From: Formicarius rufipectus
Taxonomy: Eukaryota > Chordata > Aves > Passeriformes > Formicariidae
Assembly: GCA_013399695.1 (NCBI GenBank)
Contig: VXAU01004747.1
Coordinates: 127,588-191,587, forward strand
Length of the DNA: 64,000 nt
Reading direction: 5' to 3'
In this document: positions 1 through 13,800 of the stretch, one piece after another
How positions within the stretch are numbered: the first letter of the stretch is position 1
Layout: each line of letters starts with the position of its first letter
Position numbers and translations under genes: made by a program
The notes under the pieces: generated by a model
Databases searched by the model: none
What the model was told of the DNA's origin: nothing
What the model saw: the letters and a program-made list of their open reading frames with translations, nothing else

Positions 1-2139
1 ACCATCTCCTCTCTCCATTCAGAACTCCTCCTGGAGATCCAAGGGAACAGTTTCACTAAAAGTTCTAACACACCTTCTCTCTCAACTGCCAGTTCACCCA
101 GAGGCCTATCCTCAGCCTCCTAGTGAGAGCAACTCTGAGGCAACTCTGTCCCTCCCTCCCCTGACTGGCAGCTGCCCCTACTATCTTCCCAGAAAAGCAC
201 ACTGCCCTCTTCTTCCTAGGCTGCAGACAAGCCAGGGAGGAACAGAAGATGGGTAGATCTAATTACGTTTAAAAAAGGAGGTTTTTTTTTCACTTTCCCT
301 ACTTTGGAAAACAAAAGTTTAAAGCTCATGAGGAGAGGGAGGGGTGGGGAGGTGGTGGTAGACTTTGCTTTGCTTAATACATAGATGTGGCTGACAGCCC
401 CTGCTGTCTTCCACACCCTGGCCTCTGCTGTGGCCACCACAGAGGGGCTTGCATGAGCTACCCTGCCTATTTTTTGACCTGTGTGAGGCCTCCCTTCTCT
501 ATTCCAGTGAAACCATCAAACAGCACTAGCTGGTGTACAGCAGGAAACAGTACTGGGGCAAAGGGCCCCCCGTGAGGTGAACAAACAATTTCATACATTC
601 AGTCACAAAACACCAGAAGAACAATTCTGGACAGTTTCACAACACTAATAACAAAAAAAAGCCATTCATTTCTCAATAAGCTTTTTTATGTCTGAGGCTC
701 TGACATAAACAAGAGTCAATTCACTAACAAATTTGGGCTTATTTTGGCAAATGGAACTGCTTTTGGGTGTTCTCACAATAATATCTTGCCTATGCTTGGG
801 AAAAAAAAAAAAAAAGAAAAGAAAAGAAATCACCTTGGTCTAACTTCACAAGCAGAAAGGCCCCCAAGCAAATGCAAGACAATAAAGAGCATGCAGGAGC
901 TATGAGGCTACTTAATGCCACTATGTACTTGTTAAAACTTGCTGTTCCAAGGCATCACATATATCAGAGCAATAACATCTAGTTTATAACCATCTAGGAA
1001 CAGAGGAATATATACCTCACGGAGGAATATACACCTCACTTTCCACGTTTTTTTTAAACACAGTGTTAACAATAAAGGCTTTCCAGTCTCATGAAGCCCT
1101 TCGGTTCTGTCATACATACAGTGAGTTCACTGCAAGAAGAACTGTGAAATAAAAACCTGTTTCCCAAACACTGCTGGTAAATTCTCACATGGAAACAGTT
1201 CTAGGAATGACTATTAGAACAGTTCTTCTCTGAGAAGGTTGTTTCTTGTGTACAGTTCAGTAATTTCCACTGGCTGAAGTTTGTTTTTCTTGTTTACAGC
1301 CACAGAGCCAAACGAGGTATGGGAGAGTTAGCCCATTTCTATTCTCAGCTTGTGCTTCAAATAGAATTATTAAACTCAGCTTCAGCTGGATGCTATTCTG
1401 GCTCTTCTAATCAAACGGAATGCTTAACAAAGCTCCAAGCACAGCATCTGATTTTCATGATATGTTAGTACAAGAGGTCCCAATTCAATTTTCGTGGTTT
1501 GGGTTGAACTGGCAGATGGACAGTATTGGGGAGAAGAGACAAACCCAGACAACCTCTCTTGCCATCACTAGTAAAACCTCCATAGATCGCTACACCTGTA
1601 GAGGTGGAATAAAGCTAATTTTAAACTTCCTGAAGACCAGCTCTACCAAGAAAATTTACAACAATATGTCACCAGACAATGTGGAACAGAGCCATGTTTT
1701 TAAAAAGATCAGGAGAAAAATCTTCTCAAGAAGATCTTTAAGATAAACAAGAATTCATGAATGTCAAAAAAAAAGTCCACACCAATGAAGTAATTGCTTA
1801 GTTTCCTACCACAAACTCCTCTTCACATCCCCCCACCTCCAAACCCACGCACGTGCAGCTTGTTGCATCTTAACCCGATTACAGTTAGCTCCTCACTGAC
1901 ACAAAGCAGCATGGCAGCCAGGTACTTGGTTCCACACTTCATGCACTGAGATGATTAGTCACCAGTGGAACACAAGCTAGCCTGATCCAAGAAAATGATT
2001 AAGATATAAAACTGTGGGTGGATCCTCTTTGCAAGACCACCACAAGTCTTTGAAAACACCACTGCAAAAGGAAGAAAATATGTTTAAAGAAAAATGCCAA
2101 AACAAAGCGTTGAGAACAGTCAGCTGGCGAGCGGAAAGA
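1..2139. other. Intergenic DNA downstream of CBX7, no gene seen
   Basis: No exon with flanking splice sites and no recognisable protein was found. The short open frames are scattered on both strands and resemble no known family. Visible structure is limited to an A-rich run near 801-830 and an imperfect direct duplication of about 18 bp around 1005-1040 (two copies of a GAGGAATATA-C-CCTCAC-type unit). Part of this stretch could still be CBX7 3'UTR if the polyadenylation site proposed at 2161 is not the one used. Confidence 0.5.
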
Positions 2140-4704
2140 AAGCAGAGGATGGAAATCTGGTTTATTAGGACAAGCTCTTTCCTGATGCAGGATTGGTATT
2201 GCTTCCGATGTCAGCCAAAGCCAGGAACTTAGTAAATAGGAAGCTTTTTTTGGTATATTTGTACACTGAGATGTACATGGCAAAGGCAGCAGCTGCTGCA
2301 TTAGAATAAAGAAACTAAATCCTATAAATGCTATGAAGATCTACGAGGATGAGCTGCAGTTCAAGGCTTCTTTTAAAATATTATGCTTCTGCAACCATCG
2401 CTACCTGACCTGCTACAACCCACAAGAGTGGACTCAGCCATGTGCTGTGTCCACTGGTCTCAGCAGAAGAGAGACGCAGGGATTCAGCACACTTGGCAGG
2501 TATCAGGAAGAGGGTGTGTGTGTGGGAATGACGATAACAACACTGTCTGACCCCACATCCTGCAGAAGAGGGTGCAACTCCAGACACAGAAGCCTCGCTC
2601 TGGACACCCACGTTCAACAAACATCCTGCGCCTGCATGCTTACCTCATCAGTTTGCCCTTGCTAGCTACTGCAAGCTTCTTCCCCACTCACTCTTCCTCC
2701 CACCTTGTAATTCCCCTCCCCAACTTCCACTTCTCACCCTCTCAGATTTCTCCATAATAAAACTCCCATCTTCCTTCTTTGAGACAAAAGGTCAGTCCAG
2801 AAATTCAAGATCTTCCCAGTGGTCCTGAAACTGCTGTGACACAGTGGAAGACAGGCTTGGTCAAAGCCTGAGTTCTGAGATGGAAGGGCAAATCCTAAAT
2901 CTATGCTGAACTGCCATGTCCTATCTGAGGTAAAGCCTGCTTTTAATAAAAACGAAAGGGGCATGCAAGCACTTTGCAAAATGTTTGGAGGACCGGAAGC
3001 CCCAGGCCAGTAGCCAAGCCCCTCAGAGGAACACATTGAGGATTTTCACAGGTGTTTCAGAGCTCAGAAGGCTCATAGCTTAGTTTAGAAGAAATACAGC
3101 ATATAAGAGATACTTCAGGTGGGGTGTGGTGAGGAAACAAAGGGTTTGAGGATAGTAATCATGACAGTAGCCAATGTTACCCTGCAGCATTCTGTTCTGC
3201 AGTTCCCACTTTAGACTCTAGCTTACTTTTCTTGCTTTCCATAGGAAAAGGTCTATATTTAAAAATTAAGTTATTTAAATAGAATTTGCTTTTAAAAATG
3301 TAAGAGAACATGCATGTGCAAGAACAGATGCTATGCTAAACTATCAACTCAAAATACATCAATTCTTCAAAAACCTCAAAGTGTCACAGGCAGTCCAGCA
3401 CAAGGCATTTTTAAGTGCAAGATTAGGCAGGGTCTATTGGAATGCAGACTGCTTTCCTTGGCAAAGATTTTTAAGCCTTCCAGGGGGAAGTTCCTATCAG
3501 TAAAGTAGTACAGGATCACAGATACTGTGAGGAGACTGGAGTCAAGGAAGAGTATCACTCAGGAAGTACAATCCAAGAATTCTCATTGCTAAGAAGTTTT
3601 TTCACCTCCTCAAATCTAATACATGCCTTTCCCACATGTTGTTTACCTTGGATCTCTCTATGGGATCCAAAAACAGAATTTGCTGCTAATCAAGGTCCAT
3701 TTCTAGCTCACTTCTGTCCAATTCATGCATCCTGGGCCTGTGCCAGTTTCTTGGATATCTTTGCAGTGCCAGGCAATGCTTCAGTTGTCCTATTAGCCTC
3801 TCCTCCCAGGGCAGAGGGATCAGTTTTCAACCAACTTATTACCACAGATTCAGGGCAGCATTTGTTATTAATACTGAATTTGGCAAAGGGTAAGAAGACC
3901 CCACTTTCCATAACGCATTCCTCACACAGCAGAGCCAAGCCTGGAAATCCTGCTTAGCATATACAGAATGGTATGTCTTGATTGTGCTGGGTTTCCGAGC
4001 TTTTAATGACAGCAAATTGAATTTGTGTTGCCAATTTAGATTTCAGAAATGCATTTCAGCCTTTCTGCATGATCAGCAATCAAAGAGAGAAACCTCTGCT
4101 GCCTATTTGGACCCGTGCTGCAAAGACTGACTTACCACAGACAGGCAAATACGGTTCTGAAGTCCTGACAGCAGGCCACAGGGAAACCAGCACTGGAGAG
4201 AAAGTCTTAACAGGCTGCAGTTATCTACACAGGTAGGATCTGCCGCCTCTCACTGCTGCAGGAAGAGAGAGGGAGGAGGAAGGTGGGAAGAGCAATGCAC
4301 AGAGATGTATCGTTATCCAAGGGATATCAGTTGCAGAGCAGGGCGGCAGGCTAGAGACCCAGCTCTCTTTCCACCTCCACATGCCCTCTCTCCACAAATG
4401 CAGCTGCCGCCACTTGACAGGATAAAAGGCAAATTGTTCAGTTTGCTGCTTTCACATCAAGGAGGGGAGTCTTTGCCAGGGAAAGGGCTGTCAGTTTTTC
4501 AGCTGGACAAAGCAATGGCAAACACACATCCCCTACACTGCCCTTTTTTGCGTATCTGAAAGGGGGAAAAGGAGAAAAAAAAGGTTTCTGTAAACATTTT
4601 AAGAGGAGACATTTTGGATTTTTTTTTTATCTTAAGGGATAACATAATCCTTCCCTAGCTCCACCCTAAAAGCACTGGTTTTGGGGAGCACTGCAAACAG
4701 AGAT
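2140..4704 (-). other. CBX7: Putative CBX7 3' untranslated region
   Basis: This is the DNA following the CBX7 stop codon on the minus strand. It is gene-free, contains stops in all frames and has no splice structure that I could identify. Mammalian CBX7 has a long 3'UTR in its last exon, so a tail of about 2.5 kb is plausible. The distal end is placed just past a canonical AATAAA on the minus strand (2161-2166). Earlier ATTAAA variants on the minus strand at 2942-2947 and 4002-4007 would give shorter tails of about 1.8 and 0.7 kb. The boundary is inference and needs transcript data. Confidence 0.4.
2161..2166 (-). terminator. Candidate CBX7 polyadenylation signal (AATAAA)
   Basis: TTTATT on the plus strand reads AATAAA on the CBX7 strand. 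The following 50 bases in the direction of transcription are T- and G-rich, as expected of a downstream element. Chosen only by position and motif. Confidence 0.3.
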
Positions 4705-4853
4705 TCAGAACTGTGCACTCCGGTCTCGAAAGAAGCCCTCAGCCACTTGTGCTTCCCTGAAAGTGACGGTAATGGAGTTTGCCGTGATGTCTGTCACTGT
4801 CACTTCGCTGGGGGGCACAGTGGGGATCCAAGGGAGACTGGCATCCACATCTG
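4705..4853 (-). CDS. CBX7: CBX7 coding exon 6 (Pc box and stop)
   Basis: The last coding exon encodes residues 196-244, ending in FFRDRSAQF and TGA at 4707-4705. It holds the RING1-binding Pc box. The acceptor is a CAGCAG (NAGNAG) tandem; the upstream choice starts the exon at 4853 and adds one alanine relative to the downstream choice at 4850. Both keep frame. Confidence 0.94.
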
Positions 4854-7800
4854 CTGCAGAAGGAAAGGCAGGTAAGAGCATGTTAGTGAGAAAGAAGGTG
4901 AGGCAGAAAGAAGAGAAGGAAGGGGTGGATGGAAAAAGGGTCTTCTTTTTGACTGAAGTTGGTGAAATCAGCTTGAATCTGCATATACAAAGCAAGAAAG
5001 AGCATGGGCAAGCCTTCCCCTCAGAGGCTAAGTGAAAATGGAGAATCACTGCAGGATATAATGGGAAAAGGAAAAACTAACAAAGGTGTCCAGTGGCATC
5101 AGAGCAGCCTATAGCGATGTCAAAAGGCCTGTAAACCCACCTAGCTCATCTAACTATCCGCAATTCCCTGACGCCTCTCACCTCAACTCAGCCCCTAATT
5201 CGGTTTTGTGTCACCAAAGCACACTCATCCTACTGTGAGCTCACCTGCCTCTAAAGGCCCTACCCTGCTGAAAAGTCAAAAACCCAAAGCTCTTACACAC
5301 AGTCTTCAGACACTTATACAGGAGTCAAAGGGATTAAAAATGGAGGGCCTGCCTCATAGTGCACCTGCAACCCAGCCTGGGTGTGATTCTCTCAAAAATC
5401 CATCAATAGCTCCGTGGAAAGGCTGCTCTCCCTTTCTCATATACTTCCTTTTCTCCCAGACAGCTCCATACAGAAAAACTAAGCACCCCTGCACTTTCTC
5501 ACTGTATGAGTAATTATCAGTCCCTCTGCTATCCAAAGCCTCACTTCCTCCAAACTGACAGAGACTGGGACATAAACAGAGAGAGAGGAAGGAAAATGAA
5601 CCCTCTCCCTGTCATTCTACCTGTACTATATACCTTGTGATCCCAACCTGGGCAAATAACAAGGCCCCTTAAGAGTCTATTTCCTGGCTTCTGCCTCCAG
5701 CACCTAGGGTGCCTACTTTCACCTCAGAAAAAGTCCAATCTCCCCTAACAACAACTGGGATTCCATGAAGACCATATGTCAAGGGGAGAACAACAGTTTT
5801 ACAATTCTGTAGTGCCACTTACTCTTATGATCCCCAAGTGCTTTAGAGTCCCAAACTTCTGGGTCAGAACAGCCCCACACATTTCTCCACTGCCAGGATG
5901 TAACAGTGAGCTACTCTGTGTGACTCTCATTGCTGCCTCCCTGGATTCTGGGCACCGTTCCAGCCTCCCTCAGAAAGGAGGGAATAGTGTTGATTCCCAG
6001 AACACAGCCCTCTCCCTACAATCCTGCCTATCCCAGCTGGCTAACAGCTACTCCTAGCAAGGAGTAACAGGATTCCCTTAGCTACTACAAGAAGCATAAG
6101 CCCGGTTTTTCTACTCCTCAGGAAAGCTACGCCTTCAGAAGCTCTGACAATGCAAGGATAGAGTTTCCCTGGTAACTGAGAGCAACACACACATCCTACA
6201 GCTCTCCTGCACAAGATGCTGGTATCCCTCTGCAAAACGCCAAATGTGCTTGGACATCTCCCATCCCCACACTCATGCTGCCTACTCAGTGGGATGAGGC
6301 AGGAGTTACCATCCTCACTCCATCTTTCTCATCCTCCCTTTGCATGGCTCTGTAGCAAGAGACTTTAGAGGGGTGTGAGGAGGAAAGGGAAGAAGGGAGC
6401 AGGAGAGTGCACTATGGGTTCCTAGCAGAATTCCTGTATCTTCTCTGAGCAGCACTACAAGGAGTGCTGGTATCCAAGCTTGTCCACTGCTCGCCAAGCT
6501 ACTTTGAGCCAAGCAGTGGGCTGAGCATGTGTGAATTATATGGACAAAGGTGGAGTTCTTCACTATCACACTTGTGTCACCTCTGCTGGGAGAAAACTCT
6601 AAAAGGGGAGTAATTTGCAGTATCTTCTCCATGTTTTCTTATACTGGGAGGGACATCACAGATGTAGGACTACAGAGAGGCAACAGCACCAAAAAAACCC
6701 AGATTAATCTGTGCTCTTCAAACAAGAGAGAAACTTGCAAACAAGAGGGCCTTAATATGAGCCAGCTGCTCTGAGGACCTGACCTAAACCAGAAGATCAG
6801 GAGGAGGTAACCAAGTAGGAAGGACACAGAGCATCCTTCACATGCCCCAGAGCTTCACAGCCAAGGGGTGTCTGGCCTTACCTTCTTTGCTAGTGTCCTG
6901 CATGGCTTCCCACTCTTCAGGGCCCTGTCTGGCCTCTAGGCCCACTGTGTCATTCAGGAAAAACTCATGCCTGCAGTTTCGGTTCTCCAGGCTCGCCATG
7001 CGGGGGAACTTCTTCCTTGACAGTCGCAGGTACTTCTGGTTTTTGCGTTGCTTCCGGAGAGAGAATGGTAGGACTGCTCCCCCAGTCTTCTCTGGGAACT
7101 CTGCCTGCCCTGTCTTGTCCCCTGACAGGCTACTGTCTCCTCCTCCAAATCTCCGTGCAAGAGAGAAACAGAGCTTCTCCTTTCCCTTGTGGGCACTCCT
7201 CAAGTCCATGCCATAGAGCCGCTGCCAAGACATCAACACAGGGTCAGAGCAGACATCTCATTGTACAGGCAGTGCTCCCCCCTGGGAGCCAGGAAACTGT
7301 TCTTTTTTCAGTCCCTGAAAAAAGTCCCCTAGCATCCAGATGAGCTAGGGTATGGTGTGCTGCTTCTACAACACTGTTTCTCTCACCTCTTGAACTGTCA
7401 TCTAAGCTCTTCCTAATACGTGCTTCCCAGGATTGGCTGCCTTGCTTGGGAATGTGCTGAAACTCTGCTTCCAAACAGCGGCTACCTTTAACCTGATGGG
7501 AAGTCCAAGCTCACCATAAAACTAAAAGAACAGACAAACCAGGTAACCTGCAACCACTCAGGCCCTTGGTTTATAAAATCCCAGTTCACAGAGCAAGAAC
7601 TGTTGTTTTATTTTGTTTTGCATTTTTAAAAGACAAATTAGCTAACTCCTCATCTAACAGGCTAAAACTATCTGCCTAATCACCAATTTCATGGTGTTGT
7701 GTTCACTTCTAACCTCCAATTATGTCCGTGCAACAGCAAACAGACAGTTACCACCCCTCTGAGAGCAGAGGAGCAGCACAGCTGCTAAGAGTTAGAAATA

Positions 7801-10800
7801 CACAGAAGAGCAAGAGGCTACCTGCAGTAGGAGGCGCTTTGGTTTGGGGCCTCTTTTCCTGTACCCCGATGCACGGTCTCTCTCTTCCCTGTGAAAGAGG
7901 AACATAAATCAAATTAAGTACTAAATACCACAGCATAAAACCTAGTTGGGACTTCGACCTTTTGCAGCACATCTCCCTCAATTTCCTTCACTAAAATCCA
8001 GTGGTGACCAGGGTGGGCTTGGAAAACATCCCAGAATTGCTTCCTGTAGGAGTGAAAGCCTTGCAATAAGGGAATTTCTCTGACACAGCAGATGAAGGAT
8101 GGGTTAGAGAAACTTATCACCTCACATCACTCCAGTCCAGCTCTGGACCTGATTAAAACCTGAGACTGACTGTTCTTTGGCTCAATGCTGCTAGTTCTTG
8201 GCCTCATTTCCTGAACACTGCCAATCAAAGCTGCTTTAACCTTGTCTTGTCCATCTCAACCAACACTAGGGCACAGAAATCAAGCAGCATTCATTGCTAT
8301 ACATCTCATCTTTAACTGAAGTAGGAACAATGGAGCACTTTATGCATCTAATGAAATAAACACAGTATTTCTTTTCCAGTGTTCAGGGAGAGAACGAACA
8401 TGCGACCTTACTTTTCTTCATAAGCCACTACCAGGCGAGGGTCCAAGATATGATCCTCTGGCTCCCATGTGCTGTATCTGAAGAAAAACATAAGGAATAA
8501 AAAGTAAACAATACTTTAATGAAACATCTATCTGCAGGCCTGCTACCAGTGTGCTGCAGCCCTGGATACTGTCTTCACCAGGGTCGATGGGGCCTGCCAC
8601 AACATTGCAAGAGCTCTGAGGAATCTCAGCCATTCCCTCTCTAACTTCCCACAGACACTACCCCCCCTTCCCAAAACTGGCAGCACCAAGCATCAAGCAG
8701 CACTTTGTAGGAAAACAGGGAAGATTTTTGTCCCCAGGGCCCCCTCCAAACTGTTCACAAACTCTGTGTAGACACTTGCAAGCTGACTCTGAGTCCATGC
8801 CTAACCAGGTCTCATATGCAGTACTCCCTCAAATCAAAAAAACCCTATGGAACAATGAGACGTGATCTGATACAGCTTTCTGAAAAATAGGTCTCTCTTA
8901 ATTTAGAGTGCTGAAAGAGTAAGTACGCTTTCTCACCTGCATTATTAATTACCTCTAATCACTGAAGCTGAAAGTATTAATTTAAGAGTTTAATTTTTCT
9001 CCACTGATGCTGTTCAACTGAACATGTTCAGACCTGAGCCCTGGGGCAAGCTGATGGCCACTTGCCAGTACCTTCTCCTGCTGCTCAGCTCCCCCTGCGG
9101 GTTGTTCCTATTGAACAGGACTCATCGGTACTTTGTACCGGCACAGGAGGAACCATGTGCACTGCAGGCGGGGCCAGCAATGCTGCTCCAAACAGGCCTC
9201 ATCCTCCAAAAGTAGTCTGTGAACAGCATCACTCTGCCCCAGCTCCCTCCTCGACAGCCAGACAGCTGTGACAGATGCTCAGGAAAGGACTGAACCCACT
9301 CAGAAGGCAACTCCAAAACTGGTTACCAAGGTGCACAGCCGCACTTAATGCCAGGGAGAAGCAGCTAAAAACTCCCAGTAGGGAAGCCAAAAGGATCACA
9401 AGGTGGTCTTTGTGGCATGTTGGCTTCTAAGAGGTCATGCTTGCCCAGAAAAGGTGTGTGGCATGTCTATACTGTACAAACTCTAAGACAAGAAGGCAAG
9501 TCTGAAACCCCAAATGCCTCAGAACACTAATTTTCCTGGAATGTGACATCCAGGCCCTGAAGCAGAGCCCCTCCCAGACCCTAGGGAGGAGGACCAGAGA
9601 GGCATCACTTGCAGGTGTGCAAGGGTACATTTGTATCAGTGCCTTCAAACAGGGACAAAGCATGTTATGGTGTTTACATGCATATGAGGGCATGTGATAT
9701 GTGCCTGTACGTACATGGGGGAGCTGGTTTGGGAATGCTTTTCCCTTTCATCTCTCTATCAGAGAGAAGAAAGGTACTGGAAAACAGGAGCATTCCTGGA
9801 GAACGGGTTAGAAGTGAAAATATATTTTACAAAAACGAGAAACAAAAATGTGAAATTCAGATATCCCAAGGTGCACAGTACATCAGAGAATTAAGAACAG
9901 ACATGTCTTCATAACCAGCAGATCTCTCTCCCCTTTCCCTCTCTTTTGCTCATGCCTCCTGCAGCAACCTGACTGTAAGCTGTCAAAGCCAAGATGCTGT
10001 TTGAAAAGAGGAAGGTTTCCTCCCAGCTGCAGGGATTCTGGCACTCATCCTACAAATTTAAGAAAAATAACACCACGAGGGGGAAAAAAAGTCATTGAAT
10101 TGCTTTTCATAGGCAGGAGAAGAATGGGGATTTGCTTATTAAAAAATCCTGGTGGGTGTTGCCATTTTCTCTGCAGTTCAGATTCTGGCTTCGCTGCAGT
10201 AGCAAAACACTGCATATAAAAAAAAAAAAAAAAACCCGTGGTTGAGTTTGCCGCGCGCGCGCGCACACGCACACAGAGCTTTATATATGGGTACACACAG
10301 CCCAGGCTGCAGCAAACTGCAGAGAGCAGGCACTCTGGAAAACAGAGATCATATGATCTCTGATCCCCCTCCTTCTACTCCTCCTCTTCCCCCTTCCCTC
10401 TTAACTCCAAGACAAGTTGTAAACAAGCTCGTAGTTAGAATCAGACTGTCACTCCTCCATTCTCTGACTCCAGCAGTGCAATCCAGAAATCTAAGGTGTA
10501 GGGCATGAACAAGAATTTTTTTATTAAAAAGACCAAAATAAAGTGAAATATGAATCACATGTGAAAGCAGTAAACTACTGACCTATCCTTGTTCCCTTCT
10601 ATGATGCTTCCAATGGGAGTATTGGGATAATAGTACAGAGATTACAAAGAGCAATGTAACAAGGCTGGGGAGGAGAATGAATAGAGACAGGACATGGGAT
10701 GAGCAAACAGGTAAAAAGATGCAAACAGCTTGTGATGCTGCATGTGATCAGGGGCATAAGTAAGTTTAAAAGCAAGGAAGAGACTGCTAGTGGGATGAAA

Positions 10801-13800
10801 GTGCCTTCAGTGGCCTGTGCATCTTGGTTTTAAGTAACTCAGACTACTGAGTGAACAGTTCAAATGGAGTGTGACAAGGGAAAGAAGAAAAATCAGCGTT
10901 CTTCAGATTTGGAATCTGAGAGAAGAGGAAAGATGCCTGGACCTTTCCAGCATCAAAAGTAGGGAACCTTGACATCAGCTTGCTCCCTGGGGAGCTGTGC
11001 TTTAGATTCCCTAAAGAGTTTCTGTCTCACTCTGAGTTACAAGGCACAGAACAAGAAAAGCAGCAGTTAAGAATAAGGGTTGCTCTGTCCAAGGAAACAT
11101 TACGCCATGCCTCAGCCCACCTTCTTGGCAAGGGATGTTACAACAGAAGGACCTCAATGCATTTGTTGAAAGGAGAATGGGATAAACATCAGTATTCTGC
11201 CCAGAAGGGGATGGGGCCTCACAGGCTCCAAATACATATCCTGCCTTCTATCCACAACTAAATAATACCTGACTACTTAAGGCTGAAGCAGTCCAAGAAG
11301 TAACCCGCACTACATGGCAGCTGGTGCTCAACAAGTACACAAGGCTATGCTTTGACAACAGGACTTATAGTCAAGAATAAAGTCACCCTCTCCCACCACC
11401 ACCAGAGAGAAGAATTTGCTTATATTTACATGTACCCTATAATATAAGGATTAGGCATGTAGGAACACATTTCAGCTTCCTGGACACGAGGTACAACCTG
11501 TCAGAACAACCCTGGTGGGCCCTGCTCTGCGGCTGTGAGGGTGAGCCCATAATAAGTGGCCTTTTGCTTAGCAACACACAGAGCAACTGCATGTGTAATG
11601 CTGTTGTACCCACCCACGTTGTGTATGTACACACAGAGTCACAAACAGAAAAGCAAAGACAGGGCCCCATATGGGTTGGCTTTTCTACTAGACTGCTAGC
11701 TGACATAGTAATATTCTCCAGTTACCTAATCCTTCTAATCTCAAAGCATTTTACAGACTGTTTAAGCACAGATCAATCACTCTTCTTCAGAGGCAGCTGC
11801 ATTTTAATAAGAGAAGAATCTGTAAACAGTGCACAGCAATGCTGAAAAAAACCACCTTTTTTTTCTCTTTTTGCAATGTAGCAACCAAATAAAAGCACAT
11901 GAGGCACTCCTAGTAACAGAAGGTTTTGGACAAGGAAATGAAGGCATGGCGGTAATTTTCAAGGGACAAAGATCACCTGCATTTGGCTACAATCAATAAA
12001 TCTGAAACGCTGCCCCTTTCTGTTGGTGAACTGCAGCAGGGAAGCAGCAGGACAAGACAAGACCATCAACATGTATTCTATTTTAAAAGACTGCAGAGAG
12101 CTCTAAAAATAAAGTGGGGTCCTCCTGGTGCTGACTCAGAAAAGCAGAAGTCATTCCAAGATCAGAAGAATGTAGGTTCTTTGTTGAACTCATAAAGAAT
12201 TTAAAAACATTTGTATCTAGAAAGTATCTCAATAAAATATTTCAGTGGTGGCAAAAACCACTCTGAATGGACTGGCACACATTTCGTATTCCTCAGCTGC
12301 CAGTTCACAAACAGATTTGGGTTTGGTTTGTGGCTCTTCAGTTTTGTTTATTGTTGTTGAAATGAGGAACAAGTGATTACCCACTATGAATGAGATGCTC
12401 AACTGCACAGACACAGTGTAAGCTATTACCAGATACCAAAGAAAAGAGACAAGTAAGCATAACTTACTTTGGGGGCCATCCTTTCCACTTCACCAGGTAT
12501 TCTACTTTACCCTGAGGGTGGAAAAAGGAAGAAACAACAGGTGAACTCTGCAACAAAATACGGGCTACAGTACAAGACGCAACCAATTATCAGGACTAAA
12601 CTTGACAACCAAAAAGCTCCTTTCCCATCACTTTATTTTTAAAACAAAGCCACTTCCTCATTCAACTGCACTTGCCCAGAAAACAGGCATGCAGAGGTGT
12701 TTAAGCATGCTTGTATTTTCATCAGCTTGGAGCACAGCTTTGCAGAAGGCTTGCAGGCAGAACACTAAAAGCCAACCAGGGAGCAAGACTGAACCATTCC
12801 TACATGTACGGGCAACCCTACAAGAAGTCAGCATGCATAAATGCAAAAGGGAGATGTACGGCAGCAGCAAATGTCAGATGAATTTCTTTTTTTTAAGCAG
12901 AGAGAAGAAACACAATATTTCAGAACCTATGAAGCATCTTTGGTATGTTCCTTTCAATTTGCTACACGCTCTACTGAAACACTGTTCCATCACAGACACT
13001 CATCCTTTCAACCCAAGCTCACAGCTGAAGTTCAGTTATCCATTTACGTGCTCACTCTGACCACAAGATTTAAAAACAAAAAGCAAAACAAAAGCACAGT
13101 GATCGGAACCCGTGTTCAGGGGCTCGGTGAGCAATGCGTACAACTATCACGATATTTCATATTGTACTGCGGGGTTTGTTGAGCACTTCCCAGGCATAGC
13201 AAAGGCCTTCGTGCGTGCAGGACCACCCCTCTCCGAGAGCCGCTCCTGCAGCTGCAGGCGCCTTTACCGGAGAGCATAGCAAGGAAAGCGCCAGGGCAAT
13301 CGTCCCAAAAACCGGTTTCATTTTCCTCACTGAGGGCCCACCAGCCTCCCATTGCTGGAAAACACTGCCCTACAAGGAACTTGCCACCGGAGGATCCCTA
13401 CACGCTGCGTGCTTACAGGTTAATCCCTGCAACACCCTGCGCGGCCGGGAGCGCTTGCAGGGCCGGGGAAACGCAGTCACGGGAGCCCTCCCCATACCTC
13501 TCCGGTTTGCGCCCTCCCGTTTGGTGTCACCAGCGCTCATCCTGCAGAGGGGCTGAAACCCTGGCGGCCACAGACCGACCTACGCCCCGGAGACCCCCGA
13601 GCCAGCACGGGTGTGCCCTGCCCGCCGGCCCGGGCAGGTGTGGGGGGGGCCGGGACGGGACTGGGACTGGACGAGGACAGGGACGGGTATGGGCACTGGG
13701 ACGGGGCAGGGATGAGGACCGGGACAGGACCGGCCGCCCACCACGCCCCCCTCCCGGTGCGCGGCGGGAGGGGGGTACCGCACCGGGACACCCCTCCCGC

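Noticed and set aside
4763..5035. Plus-strand open frame antisense to CBX7 exon 6
   Set aside because: It is a shadow frame of the conserved Pc-box exon; splice sites and family similarity are on the minus strand.
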